From Riptortus pedestris (lineage: Eukaryota > Arthropoda > Insecta > Hemiptera > Alydidae), in NCBI GenBank assembly GCA_019009955.1, contig CM032230.1, positions 104,182,501 to 104,246,500 of the forward strand: a DNA stretch of 64,000 nucleotides, in the 5' to 3' direction. Both the position numbers and the translations under genes were made by a program. Shown here piece after piece: positions 35,870-47,896 of the stretch (within the stretch, counting starts at the first letter, position 1; each line of letters starts with the position of its first letter). Below the pieces are notes generated by a model that saw only the letters and a list, made by a program, of their open reading frames with translations, had not been told where the DNA came from and made no database searches.

Positions 35870-36025
35870 TGTAGTAACTGTGTTTCCTTTATATCCTGCA
35901 ATTTATTTGAGCCTATGATGTGCTTATTATAAGCAGTAAGAAAATCAATGAATTGACTAGAAGCTGTTGTTAAGTGCTTTTGGTACTACTATTACGGTAT
36001 ATATGGCTGTCATCTCCAAATATTG

Positions 36026-36793
36026 AAATGTCCGTCACTCAGGCTCTGCGTAAACTAAGCAGATTTCTCTCCTAAAGTCTAATTATAAATAAATCTACAT
36101 GCTAATTATACAACACCACCGTGAATATTAATTGAGTAAATACAAACGGTAATAAGAAGTCTTTCCCCTCCCGACGGGAAGCTTCTGAAACGTAAACAAC
36201 GTCTCACCGAAAAGAAAAACAATTATTGAAATATATCAGAACATAACATATTAATTTTGTTGAATACTATTTACTATATCTAGTGCTGTCATTTATAATG
36301 AATCAGAATAATTTTTAACTCAATCAATCAAATTTCAGTAGTCCAAGAACTTAAAAAGGGGGGGACGGGGTGTCACCAGAAGATATGCGAATGTATCTCG
36401 TATAATAAAGGTATCTTGAAAACAATATTTGGTATTTAAGCTTCGAATAAAGTGGTTTATTATGTAAATTGTTTATGTAACATGAGTAGAAGTGGGGGTT
36501 TGCTAAAGGTATAAAACTGAATAATGGAAATATCAGTTAATATTAATAAGATAGAGAATAAATGCACATAACGATATCTGTAGTACATTTAATTTGGAAT
36601 AAGATTGACTCTGTCCGACGTTTTGTAACGGAAATATTTCAAATTTTCAAAATTTTCTCCCTCTAAACACCCCTCTCCATAGTCCGAGTTTAGCCGTTAA
36701 TGAACTTGATCTTTCTTTTTACATAAGACGATTAAATATCGAGTTTGTTAACGATCAAACCATGTTTGCGACCGCTAGAGTGGTGACAGACAG

Positions 36794-36861
<68 letters not shown>

Positions 36862-36928
36862 ACACATATACACAATGAACAAATTGCAACAGTACGAGCT
36901 CAATAGCTTTAAGGGAAATCTGCTAAAA
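36026..36928 (-). mobile_element. AGC element, long form with (CA)n(TA)n
   Basis: From GAAATGTCCGTCACTCAGGC through the long-form insert (AACACCACCGTGAATATT, G-run at 36356-36363), B-type and A-type bodies, to GCTTTAAGGGAAATC and TGCTAAAA. The tract is CA (36793-36822) followed by TA (36823-36858). The segment beyond it is shortened. Confidence 0.85.
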
Positions 36929-38058
36929 GACTTAATTGCCTAACGATTTCTTGAAGTAAGAGTCAATCAATGAAGGAGGTTACACCACTGGCAATGGATC
37001 CTGTGTGACCTCAATTACAATTCTGACAGTAATTGTTGTAGCCTAATTGCATATTACGGAGTCATGTATACGTAAATGAGGGGATGCGCGTACTTGACTG
37101 CGTGCACAAGAATAATGGCGTCCATAGATAATATAGTTTAGTGCTGCTGATAGGTGAGAGAGACATCCATTTTAGATTTGGTGCTGAGCTAGAAATGAAG
37201 CCATCAAGCGATCTACGATCTCTTAAGCCGTTTACGACCCATAAAATGTCTCCGGGCTGGTTCGTTATTGCCTCCAGCACAAAGCCCATTATCTCATAAG
37301 GCCTTCTTACTCTGTCTGAATTCATTAATGACCCTTACTCCGAGTGGGGAAAAAATTATTCGGCAATGAAAAGTTATTTATTTAATAATCTCCGGCCATT
37401 TTCTCTGTTAACTTTAGTACTTATTTATTGCACTTCTGAATTCCTCAGCAATTAAACACGATGTCGTCAAAGTGAACTACGGAAGAGATGGATTTAACTA
37501 GTGAGCTGGATTATAAAGTGTATATTTATCAAAAAGTCATTCATGTCACTTGATGAAATAGTATTTTGTTATAAATAATACATTACATGAGCTCAAATAT
37601 AATAATCCCGATTTGGAAAAAAAATCTGTGACAGCATATATATGCACACGCACCGCCAGACTGATTTATTTCTGAATTCTCCAATAAGTTGATGTTCAGA
37701 ATAGGCTAATCACCATTTTTGGTTTCATGTCTCTTTTTTAATTTCTAAGCGATGCTATATTAAATCTTGCTGGTCAAAGGAACGAGAAAAAGTTTAGTGG
37801 AAATTTGATTCCTTCTCCTGGGCTTTTAAGAGTAAAAAGGAAATTTTCTTTTTATTGGTAAATGCATAGGCATGATGACTTAGGTGTATGATACATTCTA
37901 ATAATATCTATTATAATATTTACACTCAACGAACGACACGTGAACGGTTTTATCGCCAACTAATTAACAGCAAAAAGTATAATTTTATTTTTTAATTCTT
38001 TAACATTATATGAAATAACCAGAAATTACAATGCTATTTTTTTATAATAAATTAAATT
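36929..38058. other. No gene seen; GC-richer unique patch at 37020-37350
   Basis: The patch contains an 87-codon minus-strand frame (37062-37325) with no recognised domain. Its composition, free of repeats, would suit a conserved noncoding element or exon; nothing decides between them. Confidence 0.35.
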
Positions 38059-38182
38059 ATCTAATAACGTCCACATTTTGCTACTTAGGTTAATTGGGAC
38101 GGGCTATCTACAGATTACCACTCTATTCTTGCCAGGGTAGGATTGAGGATTTTACTTAATGAATTCCGTCACTAAATATTTT
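38059..38182 (-). mobile_element. tRNA-derived SINE, body fragment
   Basis: Reverse body: TAACGTCCACATTTTGCTAC, TTAATTGGGACGGGCTATC, GAATTCCGTCACTAAATA. The tRNA-like head is absent. Confidence 0.78.
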
Positions 38183-38980
38183 TTTATAATAGCAATGATA
38201 AACAAATGTTTTGTCTATAATATTTGTTGTAATAAAATGTGTTACTAGATTATGAACAAGGCTTTCAGGTTACAAGTTTGAGGTATCTTCAGCTCTCTCA
38301 CGTTGTACCCCTTCAACCGTATGGAGTTTCCTCGTTTATAATCATTCAGAATAATTGAAGAAATAAATGAAAAACCGCCAGCTTTTCACTTTTTTTTATT
38401 ACCCATTTTCCAGACACAAAAATAACAGATACACCATAGTTTTCTGCTAATAAATTTAATAAGTTGATTAGTAGTGTCATTGAAGCAAATGATAAACATT
38501 TACAAATATTTTTTTACGATAAATACTTTATACGCCAAACTGTCCATTTATTGATGACTTATTATTATTATTTATTTTAAATTCATTCCAAGTCTATGTA
38601 GCGTTGACTTCTTATGGGTTTCTATGGGTTCCGCGAATTACCAGTCAATATTATTGAATATTATCCTCTGGAGAAAAAACGGTTATTTAACCGTACTTTT
38701 ACCTACCTCTGTAGATTTTTTAACCTTTTTTATTGGTTTGTATAAGGTGGCTTTACCTTTACTATTTTAGTATTATAACAAGAAAATGTGTGAATCGCTT
38801 AAACTGCTACACACCTAAATAAATAAATATTATTGAACATGAGCAGATGGCCATAGAAATTAACTTCTAAAGAGAACCGTTATGTTAGTAATAGTTTATT
38901 AAATGTAAAAATAGATCTCCAAAAATATTGTAATGTTTTTTAAGGCCTTCCTTCCCACATTCACTCAGTTGATCTAATCT
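38183..38980. other. No gene seen
   Basis: AT-rich unique-looking sequence. No element recognised. Confidence 0.45.
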
Positions 38981-38984
38981 CAAT

Positions 38985-39156
38985 TAGTTTTGGACTCTAT
39001 CTTTTGTTTGTTCCTTTATTGTGTTCGATTTTTGCTTATTGCTCGATTTCCATTTTTTGTATTCCAACATAAATGCTTTTGGTTCTTTCCTGTTTTCTGT
39101 TCTCCTTTTGTTTTTTATTTCTGTTTTACGTTCCATGCCATGTTCTTGGTTTTCCA
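38985..39156 (+). repeat. T-rich degenerate minisatellite, left part
   Basis: TTTTTG/TTCC/CATTTC-rich sequence similar to 41918-42190, from which it is separated by the AGC element at 39157-41917. Frames over it give F-rich peptides that are artefacts. Confidence 0.6.
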
Positions 39157-39342
39157 TTTTAGCAGATTTCCCTTAAGGGAAATCAGCTATTGAGGTCGTA
39201 CTCATGACGGAATTTTCGAAAAATTTCTTCAAATGTCCATCGATCCTACCCAGGAGATGACGAAAATGAGATCCGTTCAAAATTATATATATATATATAT
39301 ATATATATCTATATCTATATATATATATATATCTATATATAG

Positions 39343-39373
<31 letters not shown>

Positions 39374-39379
39374 TATATA

Positions 39380-40662
39380 TCTCTATATATATAAAATTGT
39401 AACCTCTGTCTGTACATTGATTTTTTTCGCGAAATTTCACGATAACTTTTCGTTTCACATGTCATAGACACCATAACTGCATTTTGTTTCTTTGGTGTCT
39501 GTTTGTTTGTTTATTTGTTTGTTTGTTTGTTTGTTACCTTTTCACGCATAAACGGCTGAACCGAATTTTATGAAACTTAGTATGTATATTACTACTAACC
39601 CAACTTAGACTTTAGGCTATATTAATATTCTCTGGGACGAATAGGAGTGGGGGTTATAAGGGAAGCCAGAAATTAAAAATAGCTATATTTCGTTTCCTAT
39701 TGGTTTTTCGGCAAATATGTTCATAACAAAAGTTGTTTATTTTGTTGTTTAGAGTAACTTTTGTTATATACACTTTTTTCGTATACCTAAGCATAAATGA
39801 GTTATACGCTAAAAATTATAGCGGGAGTGAATAATTTAATCTGGGACAAAAGACCCAACCGAAATAAATAAAACTCGGTATATGTATTAGCACTAACGCT
39901 TTTATTATAACAAGCCATACCAACATTTCTAGGGACGGGCAGGAGTGGGGGTTATGAGGGAAGCCAGAAATTAAAAATAGCGATATTTCGTTTCCTATTG
40001 GGTTTTCGGCAAATATGAACATAACAAAAGTTGTTTATTTTGTAATTTAGAGTAACTTTTGTTATATACACTATCGTCGTATACCGAAGTATAAAGGTGT
40101 TATACGCTAAAAATTATAGCGGGAGTCAACAATTTTATTTGGCACAAAAGACTCAACCGAACTAAACCAAACTCGGTATGTGAATTAGTACTAACGCCTT
40201 CCTTATAATAAGCCATACTAACATTTCTAGGGACGGGCAGGAGTGGGGTTATAAGGGAGGCCTGAAATTAATAATAGTGATTTCCTATTGGGGTTTCACC
40301 AAATATGCACATAAAAAAAGTTGTTTAAATTATTATTTAGAGAAATTTCCTCAACACTTCATTTCAATATGAACTACCAGGTACCTCACCTTAAAAAATT
40401 AATTCAAATGTATGTCCATATTTTCTCCTTAATAATTCAAATCTATGCATAATACACAGTAAACGTGAAATATGACAATATGCAGGACAGTGAAGTCATA
40501 CATAAAAAATTAATTTCATTATTAACAAATCCACAGAAACGACGGGTGTTAACCCTAAACACTGGGACGGCTAAATGTCGTGAAAAGTAAAGCCTTGCCA
40601 AAAATATACCATCACCATTCAGCCTCAAGTGAATTCCCGAGCGAAGCCGGGTATCTGAGCTA

Positions 40663-40663
<1 letters not shown>
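39380..40663 (+). mobile_element. Helitron family 1, complete, non-autonomous
   Basis: The 5' end reads A|TCTCTATATATATAAAA. The 3' end has the CCCG...CGGG hairpin then CTAG|T (40660-40663). This matches insertion between A and T with no target duplication. Three ~290-bp internal units carry GGAGTGGGG motifs near 39645, 39940 and 40240. It lies inside the (TA)n of an AGC element. No coding for Rep/helicase; it would need proteins from an autonomous partner. Confidence 0.88.
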
Positions 40664-40726
<63 letters not shown>

Positions 40727-40752
40727 CTGTTAGCGCTCTAGCTGTCGCAATT

Positions 40753-41411
40753 TTTTAGCAGATTTCCCCTAAGGGAAATCAGCTATTGAGGTCGTACTCA
40801 TGACGCGAGTTTCGAAAAATTTCTTCAAATGTCCATCGATCCTACCCAGGAGATGACGAAAATGAGGTCCGTTCAAAATTATATATATATATATCTATAT
40901 ATATATATATATATCTATATATATATAGATATATATATATATATTTGTCTGTTAACGCTCTAGCGGTCGCAATTTTTGTTTGATCGTTACCAAACTCGGA
41001 ATTTAATCGTTTTATGTAAAAAGGAAGATCAAGTTCGTTAATGGCTAAAATCGAACCAGTGGGAGGGGGGGTTTAGAGGGGGGGATTTTCGAAAATTCGA
41101 AATATCTCCGTTACCATACGTCGGATCAAAAAAGTGTATAGAACCAATCTTATTGCAAATTAAATTTACTATAAATATTGTTCTATATATTTATTCTGTA
41201 TCTTTAATATTAACCGAGATATTTGCATTTGTATTGTGGAGTGTGGTTGGTTAAGTTTGGGAGTTTCCGCCGAGCGCACTAGCGCTAGTGTGGCCGTTTC
41301 ACTAACTATTCGTCCTCGTGAGAATAGGTTATTACTAGGCAGATTTCTCTATTGTAAAACTTCACGTGGGAAATCTGCTTAGTTTACGCAGCCCCTGCGT
41401 GACGGACTTTT
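40753..41411 (+). mobile_element. AGC element nested in an AGC element
   Basis: From TTTTAGCAGATTTCCCCTA to GCAGCCCCTGCGTGACGGAC, TTTT. Microsatellite at 40879-40944 is TA with CTATAT interruptions. Body is A'-type with CCGCCGAGCGCACTAGCGC. The target, by comparison with other copies, was the GCAATTTTTG of the outer element. Confidence 0.9.
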
Positions 41412-41917
41412 TGTTTAATCGTCACCAAACTCGGTATTTAATCGTTTTATGTAAAAAGGAAGATCAAGTTCGTTAACGGCTGAAATCGGACCAGTGAGAG
41501 GGGGGTTTAGAGGGGGGATTTTCAAAAATTCGAAATATCTCCGTTATTATGCATCGGATCGAAAAATTGTATAGAACCAATCTTATTGGAAATTAAATTT
41601 ACTATAAATATTGTTATATGCATTTATTCTCTATCTTGAATATTAACCGAGATATTTGCATTTGTAATCTGCATGTTCGGACTTTCCGCCGAGAGCTCTG
41701 GTGGCCATTTCCATAACTATTCGTCCCTCGTGAATAGGTTTAGAGGTTAGGTTAACTGTTTTTTGGGGCTAGAAACTTCTGGGTTATTACGCCCTAAATA
41801 ATGTTTTAGGTTTAGAGGTTTCTTACTACTACAGTTGTTATTAGGCAGATTTCTCTATTGTAAAACTTCACGTGGGAAATCTGCTTAGTTTACGCAGCCC
41901 CTGCGTGACGGACTTTT

Positions 41918-42190
41918 CTTTTATTTTTTCCATTTTTGTTTTCTGTTCCCTTTTTGTTTTGTGTTCCATTTTTGTTTTTTGTTTTTCATTTGGTTTTTGT
42001 GTTTCATTTCTGTTTTTCGTTTTCGTTCTGCTTTTTGTTCCAATTTTGCTTTTTATTTCTGTTTTGTTTTGCATTTCTGTTTTTGGTTTCCATCTCTGTT
42101 TTATGCTGCATTTCTGATGTTCGTATTCAATTTCTGTTTTGTGTTGCATTTCTGTTTTTCGTGTTCAATTTCTGTTATTTTGCTTTATTT
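41918..42190 (+). repeat. T-rich degenerate minisatellite, right part
   Basis: Units of roughly 19-24 bp such as TTTCTGTTTTGTGTTGCA. Overlapping frames (41872-42421) give F/V/C-rich peptides without biological support. The outer AGC element inserted in this repeat. Confidence 0.75.
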
Positions 42191-43146
42191 TGTTTAAATC
42201 AATTTTCTTTCGTTTTTTTTTCATTTTATACAGTTGTTTTCTCGAGCAACATCGCCACAGTTGCGAAGCTTCAAATAAATAAACAATCTCAATTTTCTTA
42301 TAATTTGATATTCCGGCAGTTATTTTCCAGTTTTTCCTTTTCTCCCTTATTAAGAATTGCTCTGGTTACAAAACCTTTTCAGCCCGACTCTCCTCCCGAG
42401 AAAGAAAAGAATAAATTATGAAACTTGTTGGTTAGGTAACGAACATGAATTAGCGGTGAATCCCAGTTTGGGGATGAGTTGTGACAGGTGCCAGTGACAG
42501 ACCAGCGTTCCGTGTCAGCCCCCGTCACCCTGTCTACCTTTGACAGTCCACTCAAATCCAGCCATTTATACAAGTTATCATAAAGTCTCTTCTTCAGTTT
42601 AATCGTTGAAGAGCTTTATTCCCATTTCCTCAAAGTGATAAAATAATTATTTTCCCGCTCAAAACAACAATGTAATTTTTTTCCTAGCTTATTTCAATTA
42701 ATTTTGTTTTTACTCCAGTTCTGGTGGTGATGAAGTTGACTATTTTCGTTAAAAAATAAATAAATCTTTATATTTACTTAGATCTATGGTTCTTTCGACG
42801 ACTGGAAAGAAAGAAACCTTACATTTACAAGAAGGACGCAAGTAATTCTTATACGACTTCGTATAGGCCGTTCCTAACTAACGAATACATTCCTAATAGA
42901 AGAGATGAAACAGCCAAAATGTGAGGTATACTATACAGCTCTTTTTATAAACCACTTACTTACAGACTGCAGAAAACATGAAAATTTACAGATACCACAT
43001 TACTTACACGACTTAGTGGGTGAAGATAGCCTACAAATATCCATAATTATTCAGTACTTAATACACAAAAACGCATACACAACAATTTAGCTCTAATTTA
43101 ATAATTTTAAAATAGTATTTTAAACATAGAAACATAGTAAACATAG
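42191..43146. other. No gene seen; GC-richer patch at 42440-42570
   Basis: The patch holds GACAGGTGCCAGTGACAG and CCCCGTCACCCTGTC but no recognisable gene. The rest is AT-rich. Confidence 0.4.
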
Positions 43147-43292
43147 ACTGGCGAGTTCAATTCCCGCCTGGATATAATTAATTAAAATCCATAGTCCCAC
43201 CCTGGCTAGAAAAGGGTGGTAACCTGCAGATAACCCGTTCCAATTGGCCACATTAGCAAAATGTGGGCGTTAATAAATAATAACAATAATGA
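43147..43292 (+). mobile_element. tRNA-derived SINE, 5'-truncated
   Basis: Starts near the B box (GGCGAGTTCAATTCCCGCC), continues with CCCACCCTGGCTAGAAAAGG and AACCCGTTCCAATTGG, and ends TTAATAAATAATAACAATAA. Confidence 0.82.
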
Positions 43293-44520
43293 GGATATAA
43301 GGGGAATTTTGCACCTTTTGTTTTAGTAGTTTGTTATATATTGGCTTATTAAGAGAGGTATATGTTGCTAGTAATGAAATCGTTATTTGGACCTTCCAAA
43401 TACACAAAACGTAAATTTCACTGGCCCGTTCCAAACATGGCATTTCTGTAACCCCCCCCCCCCCCTCACCGTATAGCATAAATTGTATTAACCAAATATT
43501 ACAGGAAAAATGGATTAGGATAATCGTAATAATCTAAAATAAATGGATGAATAACTTCTCTTTATTAGATGAAAAAATGATTTCATAAGTAGAGGAGCTT
43601 ATGCTAAGTCTCGGCGAATATAATGAAAGTTAATGAAACAAGCTAATTAACTCTTATTTTTCCTAAACATTAGTTTGATAAACTTCCCCCAATTAAGTGA
43701 AGAAACAGTTAAGATTTGATTAATTTGCCGCTAATGGAATTCCAAATAGAGAATATTGCTAAGCCTTTTAAAAGAAGAAAGGAAAACAAACGTAAAAACA
43801 CTCTGAGCTGAAAAAGGAGTGAGTTAATACATATTCGATTTGAGGTTATTACCATGACAGAAGCCACCTTTTGTTAACCTTACTAACAACCTTTCTTCAT
43901 GTTTTTTTTTTCTCCTTTCCTTCCTTTCTTTTTCTAGTTCTACACCGGTTTTATTCATCGGAACAAATTACAGGCAACTCCTTACTTCTTTTTTAACTTT
44001 GAAGCCTTTGTCAGATTATGCAATTTTTGTCCCCTTTGATTTTATTCCCCTTTTCATTTCCTTGTTTTATCCGTAATAAATACTGATTTATCCTTTCGTT
44101 CTTTCGATGTAATTAAAATTTCGAGATTATTATTTCTTTTGAAATAAGAGTCTTTGAACTAATTGAGAGTTATAGTTTTTGTTTAATTCATTAGTCATCT
44201 TTAGGGGCCACTCCCAAGTGAGAATGTCATTGTTGAAATTGTTGAGATGTCTTTACAACGTTGCAAAAGGAGAGGGACACTAATTGATATGGATGCCTAA
44301 TTTATTTGTATTTATTTATTTATTTAGTTTATTCATAAACGCTGGTGGCATAAGTCATTCTCACTGAAGAGCAGAAACAGGAGCTACAACACCGTCAAGA
44401 AGAAATCGATGGACCAGGAAACTGAGGAGCTTTATTGATTAGATCTATTTTGAGTACAGAGTGTTGTAATTATTCAATAAGAATTAGGTTTTTAAAAAAT
44501 ATGGTATTGTTATCAGAAAG
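43293..44520. other. No gene seen; C-run at 43451-43464
   Basis: AT-rich sequence with a 14-base C homopolymer. Short frames only. Confidence 0.4.
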
Positions 44521-44530
44521 CAGTAAGTAA

Positions 44531-44575
44531 TAGGAGTGCTATTCAGCAGAGACAGAAAACATTCCTATTGCGGGC
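44531..44575 (+). repeat. LINE-tail-like hairpin, decayed
   Basis: TAGGAGTG...CATTCCTA can pair with one mismatch and is followed by TTGCGGGC, the same arrangement as at 44830 and 58531. It probably marks the 3' end of an old retroelement insertion. Confidence 0.45.
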
Positions 44576-44654
44576 TACCTATTTGTCTTGAAATATCGCA
44601 CGAAAAACATATGAAATATTAAAATATAGACAGAGAAAAGGGTGAGGAAGTAAG

Positions 44655-44720
44655 GAGAAAAATAAATAAATAAATAAATAAATTAAGTAATAAATAATAA
44701 TATGTAAATGAATAACCAAA
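44655..44720. repeat. AAATA-type low complexity
   Basis: AAATAAATAAATAAATAA run followed by TAATAAATAATAATA. Confidence 0.85.
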
Positions 44721-44829
44721 ATAGTTTTTAATTAGTGTAAAGTAATAAATTAGAATATATTATAGTTTAGAAATATTATAGACATTTATTAGCATTATTA
44801 AAATAGTTAGAATTAGTTTAAAAGGTATA

Positions 44830-44875
44830 TTGGAATTTCGCTCAACAGAGCAGCGGCATTCCAATTGCGGGCGCC
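44830..44875 (+). repeat. LINE-tail-like hairpin
   Basis: TTGGAAT (44830-44836) pairs with ATTCCAA (44858-44864). An inner GCTC-AACA-GAGC hairpin lies between. TTGCGGGCGCCC follows. The arrangement matches the hairpin downstream of the LINE relic at 58531, suggesting a 3' UTR element. Confidence 0.5.
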
Positions 44876-45069
44876 CAAAATTTAACCAAATAGTTGCTAT
44901 AATCACTTATTTTATTAATGCACAAAGCTCATCCTCGCTGCTTAGAAAGCACCAAGGAAGAGTTACCACAGACCTATTTAAAATGCCGGAAATCAAAATT
45001 CAAAAAAGAAATTGGAAAGTACCGCTTGTATAAGGCCAGCCTTAAGGTAAAGCGGGGGCAGAGAAGGAT

Positions 45070-45105
45070 AAAAAAAAAAAAAATGAGAGGGAGAGAGGGA
45101 GGGGG

Positions 45106-45136
<31 letters not shown>

Positions 45137-45142
45137 GAGCGT
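45070..45142. repeat. GA-rich tract
   Basis: A-run followed by GAGAGGGAGAGAG-type purine repeat. Frames through it are artefacts. Confidence 0.88.
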
Positions 45143-46099
45143 GAGGTTAGAGCATGATCCCTAGAAGTACAAACATATTTATCAGGCTTGCTACCCAAGA
45201 TATGATATGTGAAGTGCCTTAAGTCAAACCCAAGCATGGCCCATCCCTGCCTAATATCTTTCCACACCCTCTGCTCCTACTCTATATCCTCCCAGGCCGG
45301 CACAAATCATGTCCCTTACATAACTCTCATACTGGTAATTGTATTAAGGCCTACGCTTCCCTCGATATACTGGAATTTATGTGATAGATTGGAATGGAAG
45401 CAGTAACACATATTGTAGCAAGTAGTACTTACACATGAACGCACTTCTGTATTAATTAAATGGAAAAATCTTCTTTCCAGATAAATGTATGCCAAAAAAA
45501 AAACATATCTTTAATCCGTAGTTTCGTAAACTTCCTTGCTGCACTAAGTGTCCTTTTCCAAATCGACTTTCTGCTCCAACGGTCTTCATATTGCTTATTT
45601 TCGGTGGCTCTGTGATTACCTTCCTCAGGCTATACATCGCCGCTATCGTTCCGAATAAGTCCCATTTCGGGTTATAAATGATCTATAATCTATTGATTCC
45701 TTTTTTTGTATCTAAACAGTTTTATTTCGGAAGATTAATAATAATTCTTCTTAAGTGACAAATTTTAAACTGTTTTATATAGCTTCGCCTGTTTATTTAT
45801 TTATTTGGGTCAAAATTAGTAGTTAAAATTTGACCCCTTTCCTCTTTAGCGATTATTCTGATATTTGGTACCCACCTTCAGTTATGATTACTATACAATT
45901 TAATATATTCAGTATCTTTGTATGTCCAAAATGGCAACAAAATGCCGGTCATACTTTCTTCTTCACAAACCCCTCAATATGGGAATGAAATGATTTTTTT
46001 TTATATTTTCAATAAAACCGTTTAACTTTTTTTACTTATTGTATTTAAAACGTTCAAATCTAACATTTAAAAAAAAATATTTTTTTATCGCCAATTATT
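45143..46099. other. No gene seen
   Basis: Unique or old-repeat sequence. The part after 45800 (TTTGACCCCTTTCC, TTTGGTACCCACC, AAAATGGCAACAAAATG) has the feel of an old interspersed repeat leading into 46100-46420. Confidence 0.35.
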
Positions 46100-46420
46100 T
46101 TTTACCGAGTTTTCCATTTTACGAATTATGTAGGAAAAGAATAAGAATGAAAAGTGAGTGATACTATTAATTTTGATGAATCTTGGCATGCCTATTCTCT
46201 CAGATTTGTGCCTTTGAGTTACCAGTTTCTATATTATAAAGAAGTTATAAATTAATTAGGGTTAAAAACTTATTGCAGTGTGCTAGAAAATATTTATAGG
46301 ACCTTCTTGGTTTATCAAAGAGGCCTACAAATTGGATTGTAGTTGTTCGTGGTCAAAACCTTAGTTATGGAGACATTTATGATTTTTTTTTCTCTTTTTG
46401 ATCTTCATTGGTCAGGGAAT
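46100..46420 (+). repeat. Dispersed repeat, inverted copy at 51286-51510
   Basis: Shares CTTTTTGATCTTC, AAACCTTAG, AGAGGCCTAC and AATATTTATAGGACC with the reverse complement of 51286-51420. Similarity weakens but continues leftward. Family unknown. Confidence 0.55.
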
Positions 46421-46528
46421 TTATATATTTTACTATTCCTTCAGATAGTTCAAGAGCTCAGTCCGAATTAAGTAGTGATATTTCGAATATTAAATTCACT
46501 TCAGAATATTTATTTATTGGGGGTAAAT

Positions 46529-46915
46529 GCAGTATGAAATTCTTTCGGAATACATTAGGGAGAATTGTGCATAGGAAAATTTGTATAGTTTTTTTATTAT
46601 TGTTATCAAGAAAGAAAAAATTAAAAGTCATACATTAAAAGTAAAAGTTATTTAATTGTAATATTGGTTAATTATAATGAAAGTTGAAAATATGTACTTG
46701 TAAGGGAGAATATATGTTACATAAACATATATTTTCTCCCTTACAAGTACATATTTTCAACTGGCATTATAATTAACCAATATTATAATTAAATGACTTT
46801 TACTTTTAATGTACGACTTTTACTTTTTTCTTTCTTGATAACAATAATAAAAAAGTTATACAAATTTTCCTATACACAATCCGCCCAAATGTAGTCGGAA
46901 AGAATTTCATACTGC
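46529..46915. repeat. Large palindrome, arms of about 190 bp
   Basis: The left arm from GCAGTATGAAATTCTTTCGG is the reverse complement of the right arm ending AAGAATTTCATACTGC, with a small centre around TTACATAA (46717-46724). Arm identity is high (roughly nine in ten by eye). The right arm recurs alone at 34300-34460. It could be a MITE with full-length inverted arms or two elements inserted tail to tail. The transcript would fold into a long hairpin. Confidence 0.85.
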
Positions 46916-46934
46916 TTTTATATTTATGTGTATA

Positions 46935-47575
46935 TCTTAATATATATAAATCTCCTGTCACGATGTTTGTCCGCGATGGACTCCTAAACTACTTAACCGA
47001 TTTTAAATTAAATTGGCACACCGTGAACAGTCTGGTCCAACTTGAGAGATAGGATAGCTTAGATCTTTAATTATAGTCGCAATTTTATTTTATTTCAAAT
47101 TATTTGTCTATAATTAATTGACAGTCACAATTATCTGTTAACTCCAAAAGATTCTAACAGATGTGCATGTCATATGTTATTCACTAACAACTTTGTAATA
47201 TGCTCATTCGTTACAAAATTAAATGGAAATAATAAATTTAAAAATTCTTTTGTATTGATTTCTGCTTAATATAAACTGTAAGAAAATTTTAATCAATCGT
47301 GTTCAACGTCCTTCCCCTTCAAATCCTAATCCCTTGAATTTGTGTACCAACTTCAACATTTCCGTCTTGGTTCGTAAATAATTTCATTGTACTAAAGGGT
47401 TGTAGTCGTAGAAAATCTGTCATAGAGGTCTCCATATTTTTTTACAAATACCATCTATGTAAAAATCATGGTGGACCCAGTGACTGATGTTCTCCTACCG
47501 TTCCTCTTAAATTGTATACTACAATGTAATATAACAATAACTTTAGCCACAGCAACGCGTGGCCGGGTCTGCTAG
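46935..47575 (+). mobile_element. Helitron family 2, complete, non-autonomous
   Basis: The 5' end is A|TCTTAATATATATAAATC (TC at 46935). The 3' end has GCCAC...GTGGC pairing, CGGGTCTG, then CTAG|T (47572-47575). Length is about 640 bp. Sequence is unrelated to family 1 except for end architecture. CGATGGACTCCTAAACTACT near the 5' end is typical of insect Helitrons. Non-coding. Confidence 0.85.
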
Positions 47576-47673
47576 TACTATTATAAAATAAGATAAGTAA
47601 GTATATTGCCAGTATTAAAAAATGTACAATAATTATTAATCATTGGCCAAATATAAAGGCAGTTAAAAATATT

Positions 47674-47896
47674 AAGTCAGCCATGTGAGTTAAAGCGTTG
47701 ACCTTTATCTCACATGGAAAACCTAGAGGGCCGAGTTCGATTCTCGCCTGGGCAAAGGAAATTATTTAGTGACGGAATTCATTAAATAACATCCTAAATT
47801 CCACCCTGGCTAGAAATGGGTGGTAACCTGTAGATAGCCCGTCTCAATTCGCCCTAGTTGCAAAAAGTGGATGCTAATAAATAATAATAATAATAA
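47674..47896 (+). mobile_element. tRNA-derived SINE
   Basis: Head GTCAGCCATGTGAGTTAAAG, B box GAGTTCGATTCTCGCC, body GTGACGGAATTCATTAAATA, tail TAATAAATAATAATAATAAT. The first ~10 bases of the head are missing. Confidence 0.86.

Larger units (their letters stand above)
39157..41917 (+). mobile_element. AGC element containing a Helitron and a second AGC copy
   Basis: Outer copy pieces: 39157-39379, 40664-40752 and 41412-41917. It begins TTTTAGCAGATTTCCC with an intact CCCTTAAGGG palindrome. Its (TA)n tract was entered by a Helitron (39380-40663). About 90 bp further on, the run of T after CTGTCGCAA was entered by another AGC copy. The outer copy then resumes TGTTTAATCGTCACC and finishes GCAGCCCCTGCGTGACGGAC, TTTT. 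Its 3' part includes the ~80-bp extra segment shared with the copy at 14451. Confidence 0.88.

Noticed and set aside
41872..42421. Several overlapping F-rich frames up to 161 codons
   Set aside because: They overlap in three frames over a T-rich minisatellite and extend partly from an AGC element.
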